Below, piece after piece: positions 27,027 to 34,356 of a stretch of DNA of 64,000 nucleotides. The DNA is from Methylomagnum ishizawai (lineage in GTDB: Bacteria; Pseudomonadota; Gammaproteobacteria; Methylococcales; Methylococcaceae). A program made the position numbers and the translations under genes. Position 1 is the first letter of the stretch. Every line of letters starts with the position of its first letter. The stretch covers positions 124,001 through 188,000 of the forward strand of contig NZ_AP019784.1 of assembly GCF_019670005.1 (NCBI RefSeq). The letters are read 5' to 3'. The notes below the pieces were generated by a model. The model did not search any database. It was not told the origin of the DNA and saw only the letters and a list, made by a program, of their open reading frames with translations.

Positions 27027-27407
27027 TCAACGTGGTATGCCATCGTCACCATGTTTCGCGATATATTCATCGGAATCCAACAGCCCGTCAATGACATCCC
27101 GCCAATCATTTTCCAGAAGGCCGATGGCCAAATCCTTGATGGCCTCCCGGTTGGGTACGGTTTCCCCGAGGAATTTCTTGCGCCATTTGCGGGCGATCTC
27201 GTTCGGGGTATCGTTCATGAGCATTTTCTCGCGATATTCGTCCGACCGGCACATTTCTTTGATAATCTCCCGGACCGAGAAATTACCGTTGGTAAGGTTA
27301 TCGACACACCAATCGAAACCTTCCGGGTCGCTGTCGCGCGCCAATATCGAACCATAAATCTGGCCAGCGACCTTGCTGGCTTGGTTGAACGTCATTTTCT
27401 TGGCCAT
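27027..27407 (-). CDS. Small protein resembling the phycobilisome-linker/DUF4214 domain
   Basis: 126 residues, all-helical pattern. IYGSILARDSDPEGFDWCVDNL resembles the DUF4214 repeat (YxxxLxRxPDxxGxxyW). FSVREIIKEMCRSDEYREKML, then FLGETVPNREAIKDLAIGLLENDWRDVIDGLLDSDEYIAKHGDDGIPR follows the pattern of phycobilisome linker domains, including the closing (F/H)GDDxxP. No phycobiliprotein genes are present, so a light-harvesting role is excluded; proteobacterial relatives are of unknown role. It lies between the 728-residue glycosyltransferase and the GWxxD protein, with gaps of 88 and 29 bp, and so belongs to the glycan operon. Confidence 0.65.
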   Translation of the reverse strand: MAKKMTFNQASKVAGQIYGSILARDSDPEGFDWCVDNLTNGNFSVREIIKEMCRSDEYREKMLMNDTPNEIARKWRKKFLGETVPNREAIKDLAIGLLENDWRDVIDGLLDSDEYIAKHGDDGIPR

Positions 27408-27495
27408 TAGAAACCCCTATCGTAGGATATGGTTGGATTTCCCCATGGCGGGTCATCGCCATGGGCGGGAAAAAACCGAGGGAAGACGGCTCCGG

Positions 27496-29682
27496 TCAGG
27501 GACGTTGGATCAATTCGGCCAACCTGTGGGATATCCGTCCGCCCACCGGGCCTGGCGAATAGTATTGGAGGATATATTCACGCGCCGCGGTGCCGCGGGC
27601 GCTATAACGGGGATAATCCAGGAACACCGCCCGCATCTTGGCGGCGGCGCCGTCGATATCGGGTTCGGCCCAGGATTGCCCCTCGCCGCAGGGATATTCC
27701 GTTGCGCCGACCGCCACCATGGCGTGCGGCACGGGGATTCCCGTGGCCTCGCTGAGGTAGTCGGCGCTGCCGGAATAATCGGTGGCGATCACCGGCTTCC
27801 CCATCAGCATGGCCTCGGCCAGGGTGCGGCCGAAACCCTCGGCCCGGTGCAGGGACACATAGGCGTCGCATACCTGCATCAGCCCCAACACCGCCCCCTT
27901 GTCGAGGGTCGCATCGAGCAGGACGATCCTCGGGTCTTGGGTGCGGGCCTGGTCGATCAAGGCCCACAAAGGGGAATCGTGGACCGCGTTGGACACCTTG
28001 AGGACCAGGTTCACCGGTTCGTCGCCCTGTGGGAAAGCCCGTAAAAACGCCTCGACGCAAGCCTCGGGGTTTTTCCGGGCCGGATAGGACATGAAATCGA
28101 ACACGAACAGGAACAGGAAACGCGCCTCGGGCAGGCCGAAATCGGCCCGCGAGCGCTCTTCCCGCTCGTCGATGGTCACCACCATGGGCATGTGCAGGAC
28201 CGGCACGGGCGAGTCGGCGGCGAAGGCCCGCAAGGTGTAATGGCTGGAAGACCAAACCTCGTCCACCAGGCCATAGACCTTGTGCCAATCCCTGGGCCAT
28301 TCCGGCAATTCCCACGGCCAGCAACCGATGACATAGGTGTTCTGGAAAATATCGGGCCGGTTCAGCCAAAACGCGGCGGTATCGAACGCGGTCATGCAGA
28401 TCAAGGTGATGGGATAACGCGGATGGGCGGAAAGGTGCCGCGTCATCGAAAAATCCATTTGCCGGATTTCCTTGCCCGGCTGGCGGTTCAAAATACAAAA
28501 GGGAATACCGGCCGATTCCAAGGCGCGGGTAATCATCCGCACATCCTCGCCTATGCCGAGTTCGCCCATGGCATAGCCGACCAGGTTGACCCCCAGACGG
28601 GCCGGGTCCAAACCGGCCAAATGGGGTTTGTAGGAGGCGCCGGAAGTATCCGGGCCGTTATCGAACAAACCCTTGGGTTGGAAGCCGGGCAGGGGTTTCA
28701 GATTGGAATTCAGGATATCCCATAGGGGTTTGAGCTCGGTCCCGGCATAGAGCTTGTCGTAAAGCAGGGAGCGCAATTCGATGCGGCCCTCGCGGGTGGT
28801 GATATCGATCTTCTCCCGCAGCCCATTTTCCGCCAGCCACAAATACCACATGAGGCGCGTGACGGGTGGATTCAAATCCCCTTCCATATAAGGGACCGGC
28901 TCGCACAGGCGGATGGCGTGCGGCAAGCGGATATATTTGAAATAATGGTGCTTGCCGAGACCATGGATATAAAACCAAGCGACATAGCTTTCCCGCTCCG
29001 CCCGTTCCGCCAGGTTGAAGGCGGCGGACAAATCCCGCTGCCAAGCCCATACCCCATACATCAGGCGGCTGATGGGCATGGAAACATCCTGCTGCACATG
29101 GGGTGACGGGGCTTCGATATAATCCAGCTCGGCCTCGGTCAGCAGGGAAAACAAATCGTATTCGACCACGCCGTAGATGAAATACCAATAGGAGAAGCGC
29201 TCCCAATCGATACCGTTTTCGCCGGCGCAGACCTCCCGCACATCCTGCCTGGATTGCGCCAGGAAACGCATGAGCCGGGTGATACCGAGGCCGTTCCATT
29301 CCCCGACGACCTCCTGGACGATGGCGGCATATCCAGGGTCGAACCAAGGGGTATCGGGATATTCCCGGCGCCCGAACGCCAACCACCACGCCACGAATTC
29401 CTTTTTCGCCTCTTCGGCGGAGCCGTTTTCGGCCAGCAGTTTTTCCCGCACATCGCCGCGCAGCAACCACAGGAGATTCATATCCCGGTTCAATACATCG
29501 CTGTCGCGGGCGTCCGTAGGAAGCTTGGATTGGAGCTTTCCGCTTGGGTTTTTATGCATTTTGAGCTGGATGGGCGCGTGTTTCTTCGATACGGAGGAGC
29601 GGACCGGAACGCGCGGAGGATTGGAGAGATGAAGCCGGGTTTTTTCCCCAGGCCGCCAGCTCGGCTTGGATGGCTTTTTCAT
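27496..29682 (-). CDS. Large glycosyltransferase: N-terminal helical repeats plus GT4 domain
   Basis: 728 residues. After a basic Ser/Pro-rich stretch, residues ~65-330 contain four ~70-residue helical repeats with the pattern LxWLxxxxxxLR...F..WW...G..EY (for example NLLWLLRGDVREKL, TRLMRFLAQSRQDVRE, SRLMYGVWAWQRDL, TRLMWYLWLAENGLRE). From ~365 a GT-B enzyme starts with LGVNLVGYAMGELGIGEDVRMITRAL and continues to DAYVSLHRAEGFGRTLAEAMLMGKPVIATDYSGS, with the conserved donor-binding Glu. The repeats probably hold acceptor or partner; this is inference. It is the first gene of the minus-strand glycan block, with a TATAAT-type -10 just upstream. Confidence 0.82.
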   Translation of the reverse strand: MKKPSKPSWRPGEKTRLHLSNPPRVPVRSSVSKKHAPIQLKMHKNPSGKLQSKLPTDARDSDVLNRDMNLLWLLRGDVREKLLAENGSAEEAKKEFVAWWLAFGRREYPDTPWFDPGYAAIVQEVVGEWNGLGITRLMRFLAQSRQDVREVCAGENGIDWERFSYWYFIYGVVEYDLFSLLTEAELDYIEAPSPHVQQDVSMPISRLMYGVWAWQRDLSAAFNLAERAERESYVAWFYIHGLGKHHYFKYIRLPHAIRLCEPVPYMEGDLNPPVTRLMWYLWLAENGLREKIDITTREGRIELRSLLYDKLYAGTELKPLWDILNSNLKPLPGFQPKGLFDNGPDTSGASYKPHLAGLDPARLGVNLVGYAMGELGIGEDVRMITRALESAGIPFCILNRQPGKEIRQMDFSMTRHLSAHPRYPITLICMTAFDTAAFWLNRPDIFQNTYVIGCWPWELPEWPRDWHKVYGLVDEVWSSSHYTLRAFAADSPVPVLHMPMVVTIDEREERSRADFGLPEARFLFLFVFDFMSYPARKNPEACVEAFLRAFPQGDEPVNLVLKVSNAVHDSPLWALIDQARTQDPRIVLLDATLDKGAVLGLMQVCDAYVSLHRAEGFGRTLAEAMLMGKPVIATDYSGSADYLSEATGIPVPHAMVAVGATEYPCGEGQSWAEPDIDGAAAKMRAVFLDYPRYSARGTAAREYILQYYSPGPVGGRISHRLAELIQRP

Positions 29683-29718
29683 TCCTTAACTAATCCGTAA
29701 TAGTGGTGATTGTGCTGG

Positions 29719-29738
29719 ATTATAACCACCGACCGGTC
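29719..29738 (-). promoter_or_regulatory. Candidate promoter of the minus-strand glycan block
   Basis: Read on the minus strand, a perfect TATAAT lies at 29724-29719, 37 bp before the start at 29682, in an AT-rich part of the ~400-bp gap between parB (end 30081) and this gene. An 8-bp palindrome GACCGGTC at 29731-29738 sits between the -10 and the -35 zone, and no good -35 was found. Nothing else recognisable lies in 29739-30080. Confidence 0.35.
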
Positions 29739-30080
29739 ATTGGATTAGGTCATTTTATTATTTCCATATGTCCTTGCTTGAGCCTGGCTTACAATCCCGG
29801 TTGACAATTGGCCCGTACCGCGCTGTCCCGGTGTTTTATGCCCAGACGCGCTGGAATTGCCGCATGGTTATATGGAGAACCCCGGCGGATATGGCCGTAT
29901 GATTTCCAACGCAGTTTAATCAGCCGAAAATAAGATGTCCACATCCTCTGTTTTATTGGATTCCTCCCGCCGGGAAAAAGCGCCGCATGGAATGGGCGCG
30001 CCGATAGGGCGGGTTTGGCGATACCCCGTCCGAAACCGTGGGCCGGCGGCGGTCCCGGCGCGGGTCCGTCCATGGCCCGC

Positions 30081-31040
30081 CTAACCGGCAGGGGGGTCGC
30101 CCTTCACCCAGTGATGGATGAGCCGTTCGAGTTCGTCGGTCTGCGCCTCGGTCAGGCTGGCGGCCTTGAGGGTGATCTTGATGTGCTTGCCGCCGCGGAC
30201 CAGGGAGCCGACCTTCTGCCCATGGCGGCTGAACACGACCTCGGCGGGCGCGGCGGCGCGTCCCGGCCCCAGGGCGTAGCGCTTGATCTGCGGGATCAAC
30301 ATATTCTGGGCCAAGGCACCCGATTCGATCAGGTCCAAGGCCTTTTGGGTGGCGTCCCGGTAGGCCCCGGCTCCGTCCTCCACCGAACCGAACAAGCCCT
30401 TGAGGTTATCGGCGGAAGTGCGGTGGATCAGGCGGGGATTCCGGTCCAGCCGCGCCCGCAGCCAATCCGGCAGGTCGAGGAAGGCCAGATAGCGGTAGGT
30501 ATCCTTGCGGTCCTTGTTGAGATAGCGCGCCAGCTGGCTGGTGGTCTTGAAGCGCTCGCGCAGGTTGCCCAAGGCCAGGGCGACCTCGTAATCGCTCAAG
30601 TCCTCGCGGTCGATATTCTCGACCAGGGCCATCAGGGCGGCTTCCTGGTCGGCCAGTTCGCGCACCACGGCGTCGATATGCTGATGCCCGGCCAGTTTCG
30701 CCGCGCGCCAGCGGCGCTCCCCCACCACCAATTGATAGCGCTCCCCGTTGCGCCGCAGCACGATGGGCTCGATCACGCCCTGGGTGGCCTGGATCGATTG
30801 GGCGAGTTCGCGCAGGCCGGCCTCGTCGAAATGGGTGCGGGGCTGCCAGGGATTGGGGTCGATCAAATCGACATGGATTTTGCGGGCGGCGGCCCCTTGC
30901 GGCGACGGGCCGACATCCGGCCCCAGCGCTTCCTGGTGGGCTTGGTGGAGACCGATGGACTCCTTGGATTTGGCCGCCAGCTTTTCGAGCGGGGACAGTT
31001 TCTTCGGGGCGGGCGGCGCGGCGGTGTCGTTATCGGACAT
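30081..31040 (-). CDS. parB: ParB-family partition protein (CTPase clamp)
   Basis: 319 residues. A ~55-residue N-terminal tail precedes the ParB/Srx core: LIDPNPWQPRTHFDEAGLRELAQSI, then the CTP-binding boxes GVIEPIVLR, GERRWRAAKLAG and ENIDREDLS. The DNA-binding helix region (TTSQLARYLNKDRKDTYRYLAFLDLP) differs from the usual chromosomal ParB, which fits recognition of a site other than the common parS. The last part (KVGSLVRGGKHIKITL) is the dimerisation domain. ParB loads at parS and slides as a CTP-dependent clamp. It follows parA with a 16-bp gap. Confidence 0.93.
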   Translation of the reverse strand: MSDNDTAAPPAPKKLSPLEKLAAKSKESIGLHQAHQEALGPDVGPSPQGAAARKIHVDLIDPNPWQPRTHFDEAGLRELAQSIQATQGVIEPIVLRRNGERYQLVVGERRWRAAKLAGHQHIDAVVRELADQEAALMALVENIDREDLSDYEVALALGNLRERFKTTSQLARYLNKDRKDTYRYLAFLDLPDWLRARLDRNPRLIHRTSADNLKGLFGSVEDGAGAYRDATQKALDLIESGALAQNMLIPQIKRYALGPGRAAAPAEVVFSRHGQKVGSLVRGGKHIKITLKAASLTEAQTDELERLIHHWVKGDPPAG

Positions 31041-31056
31041 GGGCTGGGTTCCGGGA

Positions 31057-31881
31057 TCAGGCGGCGTCGCCGTTCTTCTGCAAGGCCAGGGTTTCCGAGA
31101 GATGGGCCGCGAGCCGCTCGTAATCCTGGGTCACCCGTCCGTCGCGCTCGATCTTGCGGATCGGGCAACGCGAGACGCTGGCCTCGCCCACCTTGGTGCT
31201 GGAATGGATCACGATGGGCAGGATCGAACCCACCATGTCCTTGGCGGATTGGGCGATGGCTTTGCAGGTGCGCCTGCGCTCGTCGTGGCGGGTCAACAGC
31301 ACGCCCAGGTTGGCGAGTCCGGGATTCAAGGCCCTGCTCATGCGGTGGATGAAGGCGTGCAGGTCGGTGACGCCGTGCAAGGGGTATTGGGAATTGGTCT
31401 CTATCGGGATCAGGTAATGGCTGGCCGAGGCGATGGCGTTGCCGGACAACAGCCCCAGCCGCGGCGGACAATCGATGATGATGATATCGTAGACCGAGCG
31501 CAGCGGCTCGACCCTGGCCGCGAGTTCCTTATAGGGCTGGGGCGAATAGGCCCGCAGATGGTCCTCGACATGGTCCAGCGACAGGCTGCCGGGAATGAAA
31601 TGGGTGTTCTTGAAACCGGGATTGACCTCGGTCTGGATCGCGTCGGCCACGGCCTCGATGGTTTCGCCCTTGAACAGGATGGCGGCGTTGACGCCCAGGC
31701 TGGCCGGATGGGCGATACCGAGATGCAGGCTGGCGTTGGCCTGGGGGTCGAGGTCGATCACCAGCACGTTATGCCCGGTCAAGCCGAGTTCGGCGGCGAG
31801 GTTCACCGCCGTGGTGGTTTTCCCGACCCCGCCCTTGTGGTTGGTGATCGCGATAACGGGCGCGAGGCTGGACGGGGTCAT
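31057..31881 (-). CDS. parA: ParA-family partition ATPase
   Basis: 274 residues with a deviant Walker A motif KGGVGKTT at ~16-23, A' strand VLVIDLDPQANAS, and Walker B-type IIIIDCPP. There is no N-terminal DNA-binding domain, as in chromosomal Soj-type and related ParA proteins. ParA moves ParB-bound DNA by ATP-dependent gradients on the nucleoid. A promoter with TTGACA lies just upstream (31934-31939), and two palindromes lie between this promoter and the divergent tetR promoter. The neighbours (glycan and efflux genes) differ from the usual location of the housekeeping parAB, so this may be a second system or part of a secondary replicon. Confidence 0.95.
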   Translation of the reverse strand: MTPSSLAPVIAITNHKGGVGKTTTAVNLAAELGLTGHNVLVIDLDPQANASLHLGIAHPASLGVNAAILFKGETIEAVADAIQTEVNPGFKNTHFIPGSLSLDHVEDHLRAYSPQPYKELAARVEPLRSVYDIIIIDCPPRLGLLSGNAIASASHYLIPIETNSQYPLHGVTDLHAFIHRMSRALNPGLANLGVLLTRHDERRRTCKAIAQSAKDMVGSILPIVIHSSTKVGEASVSRCPIRKIERDGRVTQDYERLAAHLSETLALQKNGDAA

Positions 31882-31911
31882 AGGGATCGCTGTTTGTGGA
31901 TGATGCGGGTC

Positions 31912-31939
31912 AAAATAACAGCATATTCATCCGTGTCAA
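31912..31939 (-). promoter_or_regulatory. parAB promoter
   Basis: On the minus strand, a consensus TTGACA (31939-31934) is followed after 16 bases by TATTTT (31917-31912), 30 bp before the parA start at 31881. The palindrome at 31966-31984 lies 26 bp upstream of the -35, a position suited to autoregulation or to nucleation of ParB. Confidence 0.65.
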
Positions 31940-31965
31940 CCTTCCCCGCCCACCGCTTTGCCAAG

Positions 31966-31984
31966 GTGTGGAATTTTTCCACAC
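31966..31984. promoter_or_regulatory. Palindrome upstream of parA, candidate ParB site (copy 1)
   Basis: GTGTGGAA and TTCCACAC are perfect 8-bp arms around TTT. The same core occurs at 32096 and at 1176. Three copies of such a sequence in 64 kb are not expected by chance, and two of them flank the parA promoter region within 160 bp of each other. Confidence 0.7.
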
Positions 31985-32095
31985 TTTTCCTCGATCCCCG
32001 GCGCGGGGTTCGCCCCTTGCGCGGCTCGGCTTGCTTGACGACGTTTCCAAGCGGGTACTCCCAGCACGGCTTGGAAATCGGCGGCAACCAGCACA

Positions 32096-32114
32096 GTGTG
32101 GAATTTTTCCACAG
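32096..32114. promoter_or_regulatory. Palindrome between parA and the tetR gene, candidate ParB site (copy 2)
   Basis: GTGTGGAA, TTT and TTCCACAG form 7 perfect base pairs with one outer mismatch. It shares the 17-base core TGTGGAATTTTTCCACA with the copy at 31966. It is 41 bp from the -35 of the divergent tetR promoter. Confidence 0.65.
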
Positions 32115-32154
32115 CCATAACCGCGACCGGGGATGGCACACGCTGCCAGCGGGC

Positions 32155-32186
32155 TTGACAATCAAACGCCCGATTTACACAATCGG
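32155..32186 (+). promoter_or_regulatory. Promoter and operator of the tetR-efflux operon
   Basis: A perfect TTGACA (32155-32160) and CACAAT (32178-32183) with 17-bp spacing precede the TetR gene. The inverted repeat CCGATT-TACAC-AATCGG (32170-32186) lies across the -10, the classical place for a TetR dimer to block its own promoter. Confidence 0.65.
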
Positions 32187-32228
32187 TTTCAATCGCTTGA
32201 TTAAGCCCATCCGCCACGAGACCCGTCC

Positions 32229-32894
32229 TTGACCTCTCTTGCAACCAGCCTCCCGGACGCCGCCCGCAGCCGTTTGGTGCGGGCGGCTTTGCGCCTGTTC
32301 GCCGAAAAGGGCTACGAGGCCGCCACCACCCGCGAAATCTCGGAAGCGGCGGGGGCCAATATTTCCGCCATCCGCTATTACTTCGGCGACAAGGCCGGGC
32401 TGTACCGGGCCGCGTTCACCGAACCCCTGGGCGAATTGCCCTGCCATGCCAACCGGACGTTGTACGCCAGCCTGCCCTTGGCTGCGGCCTTGCGCCTGCT
32501 GCTCAAGGATTTCCTGGAGCCTTTGAAGCGGGGCGAGGAAATCCGCTGGGTGATGAAGCTGCATTTCCGGGAAATGATCGAACCCACCGGGGCATGGCAA
32601 GAGGAAATCGACGCCGAGATCAAACCCCAGCACGAAGCGCTGTTGGGGCTGTTGCAGCGGCGCTTGGGCCTGGAACAGGCCGATGCCGACACCCACCGGC
32701 TGGCTTTCGCCATCCTGGGGATGGCGGTGCATTTCTACGTGGGGCAGGACGTGGCCGTGGCCCTCTTGCCGGAACTGCTGGACAGTTCCGCCGCCATCGA
32801 TGTGTTGGCGGAACGGCTGGCCGGCTACGCGTTGTCGATGATCGAGGGCGAAGCCCGCCGCCGCGCCGGGGAGCCGCTCCATGGCGCGGCTTAA
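32229..32894 (+). CDS. TetR-family regulator, CecR-like
   Basis: 221 residues from a TTG start. The N-terminal helix-turn-helix reads LVRAALRLFAEKGYEAATTREISEAAGANISAIRYYFGDKAGLYRAAF. The C-terminal part (FREMIEPTGAWQEEIDAEIKPQHEALLGLLQRRLG) matches the CecR/YbiH-type ligand domain, found in regulators placed beside HlyD-type adaptor genes. It overlaps the following outer-membrane factor gene by 14 bases and controls that operon in all likelihood. The palindrome over the -10 (32170-32186) suggests self-repression released by a small toxic compound. Confidence 0.9.
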   Translation: MTSLATSLPDAARSRLVRAALRLFAEKGYEAATTREISEAAGANISAIRYYFGDKAGLYRAAFTEPLGELPCHANRTLYASLPLAAALRLLLKDFLEPLKRGEEIRWVMKLHFREMIEPTGAWQEEIDAEIKPQHEALLGLLQRRLGLEQADADTHRLAFAILGMAVHFYVGQDVAVALLPELLDSSAAIDVLAERLAGYALSMIEGEARRRAGEPLHGAA

Positions 32895-34356
32895 ACCCCT
32901 GGGCCTGGCCCTGCTCCCGTCGTTGTGGTCGGGCTGCGGCGGCGGCTTGATCGCCACGGTCGGGCCGGATTACCAAGCCCCGGCCCCGCCCACCGCGCCG
33001 CGTTGGCAGGCGGAACCGCCCGTCGCGCCCCTGGCCCATGGCGGCGATCCGGCGGCGCTCGGACGCTGGTGGGAAGGCTTCCAAGACCCCGCGCTCGACC
33101 GTTTCCTGGCCGCGGCCCAGCGGGAAAGCGCCGACGTGGCCGAGGCCCGCGCCCGCATCGAAGAAGCCCGCGCCGGGCTGGCCGGGGCCGAGTCGTCCGG
33201 CTTGCCCCGCCTCGATGGCAGCGCGGATATTTCCCATTCCAACTTTTCCTTCGGCGGCCCGCCCTTCATGCGCGACCAATACCAGATCGGGCTGCAATCG
33301 AATTGGGAAATCGATTTGTTCGGCGGCATCGCCCGCCAGCGCGAGGCGGCGGACCGCCAAGTCCAGGCCCGCGCCGCCTCCTGGCACGCCGCGCGGGTGG
33401 CGGTCGCGGTCGAGGTCGCCAACGCCTATCTGAATTACCGGCTGTGCGAAGCCCTGGTCCGCTTGGCCGAGGCCGACGCCGCCTCGCGCCGGGAAACCGC
33501 CCGCCTGACCGATATCGCCGGCAGCGCCGGCCTGCGTGCACCGGCCGATGTCGCCCTGGCCCGCGCCAGCGCCGCCGATGGCCAGGACGGCCTGCTGCGC
33601 CAACGAGGGCAATGCGAACGCGCCATCAAGGGTTTGGTGGCCCTGACCGGCTTGTCCGAGCCCGAGGTCCGCCACCGCCTGACCGCCGTCCCGGAACGGG
33701 TGGCGCGGATGCCCAGCCCGCCGCCGTTCCGGCTGGATGGCCTGCCGGCGCGGGTTTTGATGCAGCGGCCCGATGTCGCCGCCGCCGAACGCGCCGTGGC
33801 CGAGGCCAGCGCCCGGATCGGGGTGGAACAGGCCAAGCGCTTCCCCAAGCTGAGCCTGTCCGGGAACATCACCCCCAGCCTCCAGAGCATCAACGGCGCG
33901 GCCCTGGCCCTGGCCCAGACCTGGTCGTTCGGCCCGACCCTGAACCTGCCGCTGTTCGATTGGGGCAAACGCGCCGCCGACGTGGAAGCCGCCCAGGCCG
34001 GCTACCAAGCCGCCCTGTCGCGGTTCAAGGCCACGGCCCGGACCGCGGCGAAGGAAGTGGAAGAAGCCCTGGTCCGCCTCCACAACGCCGGACAACGCCT
34101 GCCCGAAGCCCGCGCCGCCGCCGCGGGCTACCGGGCCAATTTCCGCGCCACCGAACAGCTCTACCAAGTCGGTTTCGGCAGCCTGATCGACGCCGAGGCC
34201 TCGCGCCGCCAAGCCCTGGCCTCCGAGCGGGCGGTGGCCGAATTGGAACAGGAATACGCCGCCGCCTGGATCGCCCTGTACCGGGCGGCGGGCGGCTCCT
34301 GGGAAGACCGGCCCCCGGTCCCCGCCACCGCCTCCCCCGGAAACGACGCATCGTGA
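32881..34356 (+). CDS. NodT-type outer-membrane factor lipoprotein
   Basis: 491 residues. A short hydrophobic leader ends in WSGC, a plausible lipobox with Cys19, followed by the family start VGPDYQAPAPPTAPRW. Two repeats of the long helical hairpin type of TolC/OprM follow (for example RFLAAAQRESADVAEARARIEEARAGLAGAES). The family builds the trimeric outer-membrane duct of tripartite efflux pumps. Overlaps tetR (14 bases) and the adaptor gene (GTGA, 4 bases), so the three are co-translated. Length is normal for the family. Confidence 0.92.
   Translation: MARLKPLGLALLPSLWSGCGGGLIATVGPDYQAPAPPTAPRWQAEPPVAPLAHGGDPAALGRWWEGFQDPALDRFLAAAQRESADVAEARARIEEARAGLAGAESSGLPRLDGSADISHSNFSFGGPPFMRDQYQIGLQSNWEIDLFGGIARQREAADRQVQARAASWHAARVAVAVEVANAYLNYRLCEALVRLAEADAASRRETARLTDIAGSAGLRAPADVALARASAADGQDGLLRQRGQCERAIKGLVALTGLSEPEVRHRLTAVPERVARMPSPPPFRLDGLPARVLMQRPDVAAAERAVAEASARIGVEQAKRFPKLSLSGNITPSLQSINGAALALAQTWSFGPTLNLPLFDWGKRAADVEAAQAGYQAALSRFKATARTAAKEVEEALVRLHNAGQRLPEARAAAAGYRANFRATEQLYQVGFGSLIDAEASRRQALASERAVAELEQEYAAAWIALYRAAGGSWEDRPPVPATASPGNDAS

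Noticed and set aside
27027-27407. Evidence for a cyanobacterial host from the linker-like protein
   Set aside because: No phycobiliprotein or photosystem genes; the other genes are gammaproteobacterial in character.
30081-32228. Canonical parS (TGTTTCACGTGAAACA)
   Set aside because: No such sequence was found near parAB or elsewhere on reading.
32925-34352. N-terminal extension of the adaptor protein through the outer-membrane-factor gene
   Set aside because: The open frame is an out-of-frame reading of the preceding gene; the GTG at 34353 with GTGA overlap and signal-anchor is the natural start.
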